This document shows, piece by piece, positions 1 through 12,200 of a DNA stretch of 60,000 nucleotides; within the stretch, counting starts at the first letter, position 1; each line of letters opens with the position of its first letter. The stretch spans positions 23,333,915 to 23,393,914 of the forward strand of contig CAIIXF020000001.1 in assembly GCA_903813345.2 (NCBI GenBank), in the 5' to 3' direction. The stretch is from Owenia fusiformis. Taxonomy: Eukaryota; Annelida; Polychaeta; Sabellida; Oweniidae. The position numbers and the translations under genes were made by a program. The notes under the pieces are model-generated. The model saw only the letters and a program-made list of their open reading frames with translations. It did no database searches and was not told where the DNA came from.

Positions 1-398
1 GGCACTCAATCAAATCTCATTTCTTCAAAATTTCTCCCAAACCTGGCACCATAAGCTTACCCCAGGTCTTTCACCATTCAATTTTCAGGAAATTTCATGC
101 TTGAAGCCATGCTAAGGTTCACAATGAAAGGACAATGTGCAATTATTGGCAAATATCCCTATGGTCAAAATGAATCATTCGTAGGTGTAACATGAAGAAT
201 AAAATGTCATATAATACTTTGGAAAATATTAAAGTGCTCGGACACACATAAGCTGAGATAGGGATCATTTCGTTCAGTTAGATTGTATTGACTTACATGG
301 GGCTGTGCACCATTGACTTAACATGAGGATATCAGCAGATCCCAATAGAGGCCATTGGTTTCCATTGATTATCACAGAAGTACCAAAAATACACTATG

Positions 399-493
399 AC
401 CTGAATCGATTGCAAACTTAATAATTTCACAATACGACACAAATGGTTTATCTCATCAAATGTGCAAATATGAAGTTTGCAATCGATTCAGGT
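399..493. repeat. Short perfect hairpin (21-bp arms)
   Basis: Positions 399-419 are the exact reverse complement of 473-493 (arm core CTGAATCGATTGCAAACTT), separated by a 53-base loop. Pairing continues a few bases outward with one mismatch. It may be a decayed miniature inverted-repeat element or a transcribed hairpin. There is no coding potential. Confidence 0.6.
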
Positions 494-1236
494 TATACTT
501 AAAATTAAAAGATTGTACATTTTTTCATCATTTTTTTCCCTACAAAATGGCTATAGAAAAATGCTCCAAAAACAACTTTTACACTTATCAAATATCATAC
601 AAGTTTGTAAAACCAAAGATTATACTATTATATTTCATTATGTAGTAACATATTTGGATAAGATGCAGGGATGCGTAGGATGTATTTATGGATTTTGACA
701 GACACAAAAATACTTCCTGGTTTGGAATCTATGCCTCTACACTTCATGATTGAATTATGACCCTAATAAGTGGCCTATACATCAATACAGTGCTGAATAT
801 AGGTCAACAAGATACTAGTCATAGTGTGCATATAAATGTAATAATTGAAGCAGAATACTCATTTTGAAAAATCAGATGAATTATTTTTTTCCCATGGGGA
901 GATCCCAATGGAGGGTGTATAAGGTCCTTTCAGTTTAACGAGGCTTTATTGTAAATAAAATATTGCAGAAGTGGGGACCATACCTGGGTAAGAGAGTAGA
1001 CTGTCAGGGGATTGCATCGACTTATGAGGCTTCTTCTTGTTTGAATGCTCATTTAAATCTGAATAAATTCTAGTTAAGGCAAACGATAATGTATTACCTA
1101 AACATGTATTGTTAAATTCAAGTTGAGTCTGATGATCTGAATCCTATTTGTTGAAATGTTCTATAGGCTCTATAACTGAGCTGCTTCTATTATCAATATA
1201 AAACTAAAACAAGATTATTTCCATCGAGAAAAATAT

Positions 1237-1242
1237 TTTATT
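1237..1242 (-). terminator. Candidate DPH2 poly(A) signal
   Basis: A canonical AATAAA hexamer on the minus strand (TTTATT on plus) lies about 210 bases past the DPH2 stop codon, which gives a plausible 3' UTR length. Hexamers are frequent by chance in AT-rich DNA. Confidence 0.5.
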
Positions 1243-1453
1243 CCAAGACAAATTGAATCAAGCTTGAGACCAATAAACCATCTAGGGTAATATGAATCGT
1301 GGATCCTGGTTTTCTCTTTAGAATTCTGCTTTATTATCAAGCATGCTCAGTCCTTGTATTCACTATTGTCATATATTGTCTACCAAGCTGCCTTATTGAT
1401 TGTATCGACTTTCTGGACTGCCTTAGGCCACACACAAATGCTCAGTCTATTCA

Positions 1454-4400
1454 TTATCTTGGTTGCGTATTGTCTCCCCCAGCTCCATCAGTGTAGGACA
1501 TGGCTATACCAGTTTGTCCCTTGACTGCCTTGACAACTTCAGTCTCTCCTAGCTTCTGCTCCAGTCCTTGCCACTGTCTACTATGCAGGAAGTTAGCTGT
1601 AAATCAACAGTGACACATTAGATATATATTTTGGAATTTTTGTATAATATACAACTTGTTGGAGTCAAAGTGGAAACTGGAGAGATTTCTTGCAAACCAA
1701 AGCCATAATTCTTGACTCATGTGTATGTATTTTCCACAATAAAAGTGTCCTTTAAAAATTAAGTAGTTTCTGAACTGTGAGTTGAGGAAGCTTCTTTATG
1801 TTGAATTATAGCACAACATCTATAAACATTTATAATATCAAGTTATCAACCAAAAATTCTTTGACAAATAAGTCCCATAAATAACTCCTAAAATCTCATT
1901 TTAAATCTGCACAATTTATTATCAAAACTGGACAAATAATCTGATATTGGATACACAAGATTGGTTTGAAACCTAATTTTTTACAAAAATATGTTTTAGC
2001 AGAGAAAACCAAAGCTAGATTTGACTACTTTTTGACAAATCAGCCTTTTAAAATGTCCTTAGAGGTTGACCAGATCAGCTTGACCTTCAAGTTATAACAC
2101 ATGTTATATATTTCACCCAAATATGGAAAGTGCAAAAATAGACCTGTCAATCAAATCTTGGAATGTTTCAGAGAAATTGAATTTCAGCTTGACTGACTAG
2201 GATTTGGTTTTCTATCAGATTACAAATATATTTTATTGAATGTATTTTCACTTTAAAAAATACAATTTGATTAAAATACATATAATGATTAAGGTCATCG
2301 TGACATATTTGCAACACCATCTTCAAATTAGCTACAATAATTGCAATAAAATTGTGACTATTGGACACTAAAATTGGTTGCTACTTTGGAATAATTTTGC
2401 AAACTCTTTTTGCTCATAGACGTATTGTTATTGTTCCATTGTGCTACCTATATTTTTTTATAGAATAAAAATGGTCAAAAAGTGTTGTTTGGCAATAAAA
2501 ATGACAACCATTGTTTAAAAGCAAACAAAATCAATCCTGGCCTTGTAGAAACATTTCAGAGGTAAAACACTTGAATTGAGTTGGAATTGATAAAACTATG
2601 AAGAAAGATTTCAAAAAAGTACATGTACCTCCAGCATCTTGTGTGGCGAGTGTTAGTGCCTCATCTCTTGACAAGAGGGCCCCTGATGATTCATTTTGTA
2701 CTTCTTCAACACCAAGCGTCCTGATCTTTCCCGTGATTATTGACACGTCATGTTCTAGTTTTCTGGGCTCTTCTGAGATTTCAACTGGAATTTGGAAAAC
2801 AAGATATTTTACATCTCATTCTTGCACATATCTTACATAATAATGTAATGAGATATCTTTCCTCATTAATCATACATGAAAGTTGCCAGTGAATAAAGTT
2901 AAGATTCGGGCAGGGTTTCAATTAAAAAGCAAATTCAATCAGGGACCCAAAAATATGGCTAAATATGTTTTTAAACTGTAAAGATTTACTTCAATTTGAC
3001 TATTTTTAGACCCTGGTTTTGCCTATGAAATTCAAGCCTTCATCCCGAATCGGTATCAGATAATAGCAATTATCTTGAACTCTTACTTTTATTGAGTTGT
3101 CTAAAGTCTGTCTCGTACTCCCCCGTCCACTGTAGGTTCTCATTGCAGGCCAGCTCCATCTCATATGGTGTTACGATTGGTTTATAAAACTCTTTAGAAT
3201 CCAACAGGGTATTTTCTGCGCATGATATCAGCACGAAAACATCAATTTCTAAAAAGTTTGCCAGTTTGGCCACATTAATTTTCCCCATGCTAAAGGTGTA
3301 TGTTTTCTTGCCTGTAATTTTACATAAATGTTTCATCCTGTCTAATGTTTGTAGATAGTCCTTGATTCCTAAAGTTCCCATGACAATCCCTACAATACTC
3401 GCATCCTTAGCCTTCTCAACCATGACATAACGTTTCATAAGCAGTTTATTGGAATTTGGGGTTTCCATATTGCATTCCATGGACTCTGGGTTATAACTAT
3501 ATAGCTGACACTGATTATACACCATTCTAATGTTAGTCATAGTTAAACTACTACTTCCAATGAAACATATGGTAAAGTCTCCAAGATTGGTGCCCTCGGG
3601 TATTTTGAACGTCCTGCCACATTTAGTATGTAGCCTAGCAGATTGAGACTCTTCAGAATGTACTGTGTCCTGTGATTCTTTGGAGGATATTGAGTTTGAT
3701 TCAGATTCAGGCAGATTTAGAGATGAACACACAAATGTCTCATAGAATCTCCCTAGTTCTGTTTCTATTAATCCTGGAAATAGCAAATATCATACTTTTA
3801 ATATAATCAAGGAATGGTTCTTTAGCCTAGGGCTGTATCATTTGTTCAATTTTTTCAGTTCTTTATATTTCCATTAATAAAATGAATGCTAATCAAAACA
3901 AATCTTGTAAATAAAATAACATAGCTTCAGTTGCGTACTTTTCATCAATAAATCAGTGTATTGATACATACCAATAGCGTGTCTGTATGCTACATCATAC
4001 ATCAGGACCACAGGGAGAGCAGCATCATTAAGGGTGGATGTAATTACTGAGGTACAGTGTTCTACATCTATGGGTCTCTGACCAAATATAAACAGAACAG
4101 GGAGACGTCCTGTCTGACTGAGACAGCTATGGCCATAGTGCACCAATGCATCAGCTTTGTGATGTTCTCCCGCAACCTCATCAACACAGCAACTGGAGTC
4201 AAGGAATCAAGAAAATAAGGTTTTTGTTTTTCACATGGAGTTACAAGGTGTTAGAAAACCATTTTACTTGATTTAGATTATATTAAATGAGGCGCACAGA
4301 ATGGGAAAATGTCATATGTATTCTAGGATTTTTTCCCTGATGGCTGATATGCTTTTAAGATAAAAAAAAAGACCGAACTTGTTTTACCATACTGTGAGCC

Positions 4401-5061
4401 TATTCATTTAGCAATTCAATACCTGGAAAAATGTCTTTGTGATTTATTGAATTTTCTAGCAGATATCGTCTCCTCCCCTCCATTCATTTTGTTAAATTAC
4501 CGGATGTGTTATAGGCTGGAAAATTGAATTTACTTTAAGATAAATGAGATGGAGCTCTTGCATAGTGTAGGAACATACCTTCCATATGATGTGTCTCCAA
4601 GGATGAATAGCAAGGCTGATGTTGCTTGCCGCAAAGCTCCCACAATACTAGCAGAGTAGCACAGTAGCTCATCAGGAAATTGTAACGCCACCTATTCATT
4701 GAATTATGAAATTCACATGTTGTTATGATTCAAGTTTTATAGACAATTACTTATACTTCTGGATAAACATTTAATATATAATGAAATATAATGGTTTAAA
4801 ATCATCATCAAATCGGCAAAAACAATCTTTAATGGTAACAGGTCAACTTGAAACTTGACCAAGGTTTCTTACTAACACAATAATAGGCATTTTACTGTTT
4901 CATAAACTCACCCTTTCATATTTATTGATGCAAATCCATTCAATGGTTCTCTTCACATCAAAGTCTCTTTCAATGTTGATTTCAGGTTTATGTTCAGTGG
5001 CGCCCTCTGATATTGTAGGCTCCATCAGGGATGACCCATCAGAGCTGAACGCAGTTGACAT
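1454..5061 (-). CDS. DPH2: Diphthamide biosynthesis protein 2 (DPH1-DPH2 radical enzyme subunit)
   Basis: Six coding exons on the minus strand, in order: 5061-4912, 4691-4579, 4192-3972, 3773-3087, 2784-2629 and 1596-1454. All introns are GT-AG and the phases agree throughout, giving 489 residues, about the same as human DPH2. With DPH1 it forms the [4Fe-4S] enzyme that transfers the 3-amino-3-carboxypropyl group from S-adenosylmethionine to the EF2 histidine, the first step of diphthamide synthesis in the cytosol. Family landmarks: [10 protein letters not shown] (about residues 51-60), [17 protein letters not shown] with a Cys pair (about 89-90), [40 protein letters not shown] with a Cys near 346, [13 protein letters not shown], and the C-terminal [11 protein letters not shown] and [10 protein letters not shown] Ser/Glu-rich insert lies near 184-210. 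The start is the first ATG of the first coding exon. No 5' UTR exon was identified. Confidence 0.95.
4285..4509. mobile_element. Relic of the 1-kb palindromic element, inside a DPH2 intron
   Basis: This intron segment shares diverged blocks with the element at 15932-16950: the GTATTCTAGGATT block, CCTATTCATTTAGCAATTCAAT, the GAATTTTCTAGCAGA block, a CTCCCCTCC tract and a terminal ACCGGATGTG matching ACCGGGTGTG. It is shorter and lacks most of one arm, so it is an older or deleted copy. Confidence 0.6.
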
Positions 5062-6397
5062 GTTGCTTAAATATAATTCATAAAAATTATTGATGTATTT
5101 TTACTTAGGATCACCAAGGTGGTAAATTAAGTTATACAGAAAAACCTGTCTCACACCTTTGGTACCTCTAAAAGTGTTCCACTCATTCATTTAACATTAA
5201 GTCAGTTGGTCTTGGGTATTCCACTTAAAGATGTTCCACTTCTAGAGGTGTTCCACTTTACAGATGTCACTGTATAAAAAATGAACTCTAGAGTTGGTAC
5301 CATGTTATCAATTAAGGCTCTTCTTTTATGCTTCACACTAAACAGATAATTCAAAATTGTTAGGTTGGTGTATGATTCCAAATTAAAGGATTAACCCATG
5401 TTCATATCAATTCTCGTCTTGAAAAGAAATTTGCATCTGAGAACAAAATCAATGTATTCATCAAGTTTATAAAACATTGCTGCCTTAGCCTTATTAAAGG
5501 AATGCGATGGAATAGAGTGCAGAATATTGGAAGCAATCTTGTTCTAAAAGCTTTTATGATCCCCTCTTCTGAAAAAGGAATTGAGATTTCATCAAAATTG
5601 GAAAAGGGGATGTCCATTGTTTCCATTTTTGCGAGATAACAGTTGAGCTTTGTAATAAACGACATGGAATGATGAGAGGAAAAAATATTTTGACAATTTT
5701 TCCAAAACTTTCTCTAAAATCATCTCATCTCGATCCCTTCTTGTCCCTTTAAATTATTTTGAAAATTCAACATATATCATTGATTCCACATCTAATTACA
5801 ATTTTCCATTTTGTAAATCAAAACTTACCTTTTTCAATTTCATATAGATATATAAAACTGTTATAGTATGAACTGTTGAACACATTTGTGATCAAGAAAA
5901 CTAGGTTAATTAAATAAGTTTGGGGGTGTTCATTTTAGAGAGATGGATTTAACACAGGAACAAAACAAATGTGAGCCATGAAAATGATCACCAGAGAGGT
6001 ATTAATCTAAGAGGGGCTTCACGTTGAAGGTTTTACTGTAAATGACAAAACTATAAATAGTATACTATTTAGCAACATCATTTAAGTACAGGTTTTGGTT
6101 TTGTTGATGATGTACAGTAATATTAATGATAAAATTTAGAATGTTTCGTGTCTTTGTTTATGTCTACCTCCAACATTATGGCAAGACACAGTCCAGGGGT
6201 TGCATACTGACAACAGTCAAACAAATGAAAACAACAGGCAAAGAATTGCTGTAATGAAACTCTTGTTGTCAGCCAAAAAGAGACAACAAATATTTGTAAT
6301 TTGCTTTCAAAACATTGTATTATTATATTCTTTCTGTAATTTTGTATCATCCAGGCTTGGTTTCAAAAAGAAAGATTCTCTGAGTATCTTGATTAAT
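5062..6397. other. Gene-free stretch between DPH2 and the candidate exon at 6.4 kb
   Basis: It should contain the DPH2 promoter and 5' UTR, neither of which I can place. A dispersed repeat with repeated TTCCACTT words occupies 5145-5280. An 87-codon open frame at 5402-5665 (minus) has no recognisable family features and is probably chance. Confidence 0.4.
5145..5280. repeat. Dispersed TTCCACTT-word repeat, copy 1
   Basis: Contains GTGTTCCACT, TATTCCACTTAAAGATG and GAGGTGTTCCACTTTACAG. Related segments occur at 9722-9862 (inverted) and 24640-24785 (same orientation). It is non-coding and the ends are undefined. Confidence 0.6.
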
Positions 6398-6502
6398 TTA
6401 CAATAAGTCAATGTTTCTATCGACACCACCTCCACATGATAATAACTTGGTCATGATGGCAACTAGGGCAGCAACAACAACTCCCCAGTGTAGAAGATCC
6501 CA
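6398..6502 (-). CDS. Possible terminal exon encoding a hydrophobic segment
   Basis: On the minus strand a good acceptor (GTTTTGTTCAG) is followed by 34 open codons and TAA. The translation has a membrane-like stretch, VVVAALVAIMTKLL, flanked by HWG and CGGG. I do not recognise the protein and found no convincing upstream exon. The segment at 6600-6720 (minus) is open but lacks clear splice sites. It lies downstream of TRAPPC2 on the same strand and could equally be part of its 3' UTR. Weak evidence. Confidence 0.2.
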   Translation of the reverse strand, partial: WDLLHWGVVVAALVAIMTKLLSCGGGVDRNIDLL

Positions 6503-6982
6503 CTGAACAAAACATATTTTATCATATCACTTGTAATTTTGAACATTATATGGTAGGAATAACCAGACAGTTAGTATTATCTCATTTTGGCATTTAATCA
6601 AATAATATCTTATAATCCAGTCATGTGGTTTGAAGTCTTTGCCACTATCCTTTAGTCCAATCACCTTTGCAATATGATTATAATTATTCCACCTTGTGTC
6701 CTTGACAGCTGTCAGAATCACAGTATCAGATTATCCCGTGTTATTATATTGTCCATCTTTGTGTGGCTGTTAATGTATGATCACATCCAGATTCAATGTT
6801 CATCTATCATACTTTGCTTATCATCACTTAGATCATCATTATCAGTTAATCCATCCCGAATTGTTCATCTTAATTCCTATATATATATACATATTCTGCA
6901 AGGTAATCCTAATTGCACATATTACACATTTTGGTCATAATGTATGTTCGTCAAATAAATCCAACTCACACAAATAAGACTC

Positions 6983-7411
6983 CTATCCAGTTAAGAACTT
7001 TCTCCCACAGTTTTGAGCTTTCTTGTTAAAGTTCACTGAATTAACTTGTGTGTTTAGTTCATAAAAAGGGTTCATGGAATGTTTGATGTAATATTCATAC
7101 ATTTCCTGGAAGAAATTTCGAATTCCATCTTCATTCTTGATGTCATGCAGCATAATGAATCTCATCCTACTAGCCGTCACAAAGGCAGATACGAACCATT
7201 CGTTGAACTTGTCGATTATTTTCAGGTACATACTGGACGTGTTCCACATTTGTTCATCGATAAGGTCTAAGGCTGCATGTGCTATGAACTGGTTAAGATG
7301 TCGATGATCATCTTTCTTTGGTTCAACAGTTTTGTTAGCGGGGAAGAATTCCATCTCATATACTGGGTTGTCATGGTGACCAACTATGGCAAAGTAGTAG
7401 TTACCCGCCAT
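6983..7411 (-). CDS. TRAPPC2: Trafficking protein particle complex subunit 2 (sedlin)
   Basis: A single uninterrupted frame of 142 residues, close to the 140 of human sedlin, colinear from [20 protein letters not shown] to the C-terminal GRKFLTG. Sedlin is a longin-fold subunit of the TRAPP complexes that tether vesicles and activate Rab1/Ypt1 between ER and Golgi. Family blocks are nearly intact: [58 protein letters not shown] and KHSMNPFYE. The internal ATG at 7411-7409 was chosen because it matches the family N-terminus. Just upstream, GATTCCAG at 7426 is a good acceptor, so the upstream in-frame ATG probably lies in an intron and the 5' UTR is spliced. The coding region has no introns, unlike the human gene. 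The frame is intact, so this is probably the functional gene. Confidence 0.95.
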   Translation of the reverse strand: MAGNYYFAIVGHHDNPVYEMEFFPANKTVEPKKDDHRHLNQFIAHAALDLIDEQMWNTSSMYLKIIDKFNEWFVSAFVTASRMRFIMLHDIKNEDGIRNFFQEMYEYYIKHSMNPFYELNTQVNSVNFNKKAQNCGRKFLTG

Positions 7412-8441
7412 TGTGAATTTAAGTGCTGGAATCAATAGTAGTTCAAGCCCTTTAAATTTCTTGAATACATCAGTAGACTATTGGTTAAATTGTTCACTGT
7501 GGGGGGAAGTGATGTATTGATCTAGAGTACATGTATTTCCTGATCAATAACAGTTATTTGTCATATAAAAAGTCTCAAACACTAATCGGGAAAATAATCC
7601 ATAACAAATAATAATACAAGCAAAGCTTCAACTTAAATATGATTAATATTCTTATTAATATTTATAAGAATTATTAAATAGGAGTTCTAAATGCATTTGA
7701 CACTTTTTCTAGATTATATACAGTATACATACGAAATCAATGAAGTTACATCAAGTTGTAAGCTTAAGAGACTCGAGTAAGATAAATCCATAGGATTGGT
7801 GATTCAACTACTAAAAATAATCCTGAAACACCCAAAATTTCCCTATGTTGTAATTATACAGACAACATATAAGGATGTTTGCAGGACTATTGTCCTGGAA
7901 CCAGATAAACTTTTGCGACTTCTATAATGTAGTAGGGGGGTGATTATTGCTCAGAATTCTGATCCGATGATAATGCATATAATTTGAAATATTTGGAGAA
8001 AGAAACTGGTAATTTCAGCTTCGTTGGTACATGTATTATTCTATGACGAGTCATCTATGGATACTGGCAATGAGTAGCCTAGCCTCATTACATAAAAAGA
8101 TGACATAAACTAATATATCTAAAATAAACAAATGTTTAGCATATATGATGTGAATGTATTTATCCATATACTACTGCACTAGGTGGTCTTGGTTGCTTAT
8201 TTTTAGATTTGAATGATCTTTTTATGTAATGAAGGAGAGAAAACTGAAAAAATGGACTGTTCTTAGCCCAGATCTACTTTCAGTTTTATTCACCTTTTAG
8301 GAATAAATTTGGTATACTTTATGAAAGAACTTTATTCTATAAACAATTTAAACATATTACCTTCTGTCTATTGCTGCGAATAGTGTCAAATATTGACAAA
8401 TAAGTTTTTTCTTTTTTTTCACGCCCAGGAACTTCACTCAC

Positions 8442-8560
8442 CAGGTGGCGTTTTCAGTGGGCGATAATATGTGAAATAAAACAAATCAATAATTTATTTG
8501 ATTTTTCCTATATTATACGTGTCATTTACTGGATATTTCGGTGTTTTACCAACATAAACA
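8442..8560 (-). other. TRAPPC2: Probable 5' UTR exon of TRAPPC2
   Basis: On the minus strand CACCTG|GTGAGTG at 8442/8441 is a strong splice donor that would join the acceptor at 7426/7425, leaving 14 bases of UTR before the ATG. The upstream limit (about 8560) is a guess. The implied intron of about 1 kb holds no other feature I can name. Confidence 0.4.
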
Positions 8561-9283
8561 ATGCTGAGTACACAAGCGATGTTATCCTGCTAAGAATCAA
8601 CCATGCTTTAGTTCTTAAAAAGGTAAACTGTTTGCAATTTATTGCATTCCCAGGCTACAAAAAATAGTAGAGGAAAATCATATTTTCTGTGAGGAAAATG
8701 TAAAAAATTCTATAGGGCCTAGAAAACATCTTTCATTACTTGAGTCTCAAGCCAATTCACGATACAGTGGTCTTAGAAGAAGGTAAATCTTTCTTCACTC
8801 TTACTCATCAAAGAAATCAGGTTATCAATCAATCAGGTAAAATGCATATTTGCGTGACATATTTTGTCACGCTAAAAAAACAAGGCGTGACTTCAATTTT
8901 TCGGAGTTTCGGACAACTTTCTATATATGGTAATTTACTCTGACATCATCGCATAGTTGATTAGCACCCACTTAGCATGTGTTCGTTCCAGCTCGCTGAT
9001 TGGTTGAGAAAAGATCAGCGTGCTGGGTGTGAAATTATTTCGATCTGCGCTGTCAGGGGCATAGGTCATGGGGATGAGCTAGACTAATTATCCTCGAGTC
9101 CTTGAAATTTGGATTGAAAGTATTCAGACTGCAGGACTACTAAACTGTAATATAGTTTATACAAGACAGAGGGTAGTTTATAAGACTCCACGTGCAGGAT
9201 ACATCTTTTAGTACGAGATACATCAATTTATTTTTACCTCTAGCTTAGATATATTGCATAATTTTTATGTACATATTTTTCAG
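8443..9283. promoter_or_regulatory. Shared upstream region of TRAPPC2 and PIGB
   Basis: These about 0.85 kb lie between two head-to-head genes, so they probably contain both promoters. An inverted CCAAT-type motif (GATTGGTTGAG) occurs near 8998-9008. A copy of a dispersed repeat with repeated GCGTGAC words sits at 8820-8905. No TATA box stands out. The transcription starts are not determinable by eye. Confidence 0.4.
8820..8905 (+). repeat. GCGTGAC-word dispersed repeat, copy 1
   Basis: The words AGGTAAAATGC, ATTTGCGTGACAT, TGTCACGC and GGCGTGACTTC occur in the same order here and at 52115-52235, so both are copies of one repeat family. This copy lies in the PIGB/TRAPPC2 promoter interval. 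Confidence 0.65.
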
Positions 9284-9295
9284 ATAATTGTCAAA

Positions 9296-12200
9296 ATGGT
9301 CAGAAAAAACAACAAAGGATATGCCACCATACGGAGAAGAAAGGGAACGCTTCATTTTCATCCAAAGTCACCTGCAGAATCCGATGTTGAAGATTCTATT
9401 CAGCCTGATGAAAATGTTATTAAAGTCTCTGTACTACAGAAGATTATGTCGTCAGAGAAACGACTTTTCTTGGGTTTGGTTGCATTTCGCTGCATCAACG
9501 CACTGATGATTCAGACGTCATTTGTTCCCGATGAATACTGGCAATCATTAGAAGTGGCACATAACATGGCATTTGGGTAGGGTTCTAATACGATTCATGA
9601 AAAACTTCTGGCACAAATTGAACTGTTTTTTTGTCAAATAGAAACTACTAAACTAAACTAAACTATACATTTAGGATTATTTCATTGTTTCTTGTCTACC
9701 ATAGAATTTCATAGGTACAATGAAATATGTAAAGTGGAACACCTGTATAAGTGGAACATTTCAGAGTCCCAAGAATGACTTACTTACTGTTAAATAATCC
9801 TCTATAAGTGGAATACCTCCCAAGTGTACCACATATGTTCCTCTTAGACAGGATTTACTGTTCATGTTCATTACATGTGTATATAATGAATTGCATATGT
9901 TCATTGAAACATTTAGCTAAACCTTAATTAGAACCTTAATTAGAGTAATCTACTAGTATACTGTACTTTCTGTACTTTCTGTCTGTCATGTCGTATATCT
10001 CTTAAATACTGACCAATATTGAAGAAAAAAAGTACGAAAACATTACACATGAAACATATCAAGAATAATGATTTATCAAAAGTGTTATGTTTTTCAGTTA
10101 TGGCCACATGACATGGGAATGGAGGAAAGGACTTAGAGGATACACATACCCTTTGCTCTTTTCTATAGTCTACAAAGTACTTGGGGTCCTGAGATTAGAC
10201 TATGCTGTTCTACTAGTAAGTAGCTCAGTTTGAAAGAGCTTCCATGTCTTTTGTAATCTTTACCTATACAGATTTCCTCTTAGTAGTGCCCTGGAAATGA
10301 TTTTTTCTCGTAATAATTACCAATTTTTCGAAAGTATTTTTGATAAAGTTTTGGCCATTATATTCATAAAAAGACTTTAATCTATGTGAAGTTTTTTGTT
10401 GGATATCATGTGGAGCTTATTGAATTAGACACAAGTTTCAATGGGTATACAATGAGTTTGTTAGCATCATCTGTGTTATGTTACCCTAAAATGAATTGTA
10501 GGTCTACTAACAAATTAAACAATGTGTATAGTGCAGTGCATGTATTGGATTTTAGTATACTCTTTGCATCACCTTATCCTAATTTGTCCTCTGTAACTAA
10601 CTTTATTAACATAGTCCCATACGCGCGTTAATGGTACAATTAAAACATACATGACATTATGTAATTTATATTTTATTTGTAAGGTAAAGTTGCCCAGGAT
10701 TATTCAAGGTATCGCTACGGCATTCTGTGATCTCTACACCTATAAACTTAGTAAGAAACTATCAGATGGCAAAACTGCTCAATACACCCTGCTCTGCCAG
10801 TTGATGTCTTGGTTCATGTTCTACTGTGGCCCAAGGACTGTTACTAACTCCATGGAGACAACACTTTGTGTCATAGGCCTCTATTTCTTCCCCTGGCCTG
10901 GGACCTCAAGGTAACTGCCAAAGTTTATTCAGACTGAGATATATTGTCTCATATATTGCTACTAGATTTTAGCCTTGCTTCAAGACTCTGGACCTCCCCT
11001 CCTTATCTACTTCACGAACGCAGCACTTGTAGTTGGGGGGGGGGGGCTCACAAGGGTTTGTAGCTTGGCTATTAGATATTAATTCTCTAGAGTACCAAAT
11101 TAATGTTTTTTTGTTTCCCTAGATATTATCTTTTAGATATTCTACATGAAGGATTTCTTAATACATGAAACCTGTATGTCATATTGTACAATGTCCCTAC
11201 TTCTATGCAACAAATTTTCAATTATAAGACTTATAATATACATCTTTTGAGTGTTCATTATTGTTTTGTTCATTATTGTTTAAGGAAGACACAGCTAGAG
11301 TTCATTCTTCTTGCTGCTCTTTCAATCATTGTCCGTCCAACAGCCGCCATTCTGTGGCTCCCTCTATTCTGCTGGCACATGTGGATGATGCGAGACATCC
11401 CCTTTAAGATGATCAAACTTTACATGGGCGTTGGGTAAGCATTTTGTACCATTACTGGAACAAAGAAATATATAAATCTTTACTGTTGAAAAAGTTTTGA
11501 TGGAAAATTCACAAAAAAATGTAAAAGATCCTTTTATTGTTGTTTTTCATGTATTTTTGATTTTCTTTCTGTTTCAGTCTCGTTTCAGTTCTCTGTTCTT
11601 TCTGGATTGACCATGTCTTCTATGGTAGATGGGTGTTTGTCCAGTACAACTTCCTTGAGTTCAATGTGCTACATGACATGGGGTCATTCTATGGGTCCCA
11701 CCCTGCCCATTGGTACCTGACTCAGGGCCTCCCTGTAGTGCTAGCTACTCACACCATTCCATTCCTCATGGGGCTCCCAAGGATCAGGCACCCCGCAGTG
11801 CTGGCCATCATTGTTTGGCTGCTCTTTGCATATAGGTACAGTACACAATATCTTGATTATAAGTTATATGTGGACATAGAAAAAACAGTTTTACCAAAAA
11901 TTAAAATTCTTGTTAAGTATTAAAGTAAAATTGATTTTATATAATAACAGACTAAACAGAGCACTTCTTGAACTTTATCTAATAAACATTCGTGAAAGGT
12001 GATAAACTTTCTTGAATATTCCTGATTGGGTAATGTAAGTCTAATCTACTTATATTTCTTTTTTACTACCATTACAGTTACTTACCAAATACTGTAAGTA
12101 GCAACAGTTGCTCACAATGAGTATTGGTCATGATTGTTTCTTTTTTCTTCCAGTATGCTGGGTCACAAAGAGTTCAGGTTCATCATGCCAATCTTGCCTC

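Larger units (their letters stand above)
1..1453. other. Gene-free stretch downstream of DPH2
   Basis: No coding exon is recognisable here on either strand. The stretch holds the presumed DPH2 3' UTR with its poly(A) signal near 1240, and a short perfect inverted repeat near 400-493. The few open frames are short, AT-rich and resemble no family I know. Confidence 0.5.

Noticed and set aside
5402-5665. 87-codon open frame on the minus strand
   Set aside because: No splice context, family motif or neighbour support; length is within chance for AT-rich DNA.
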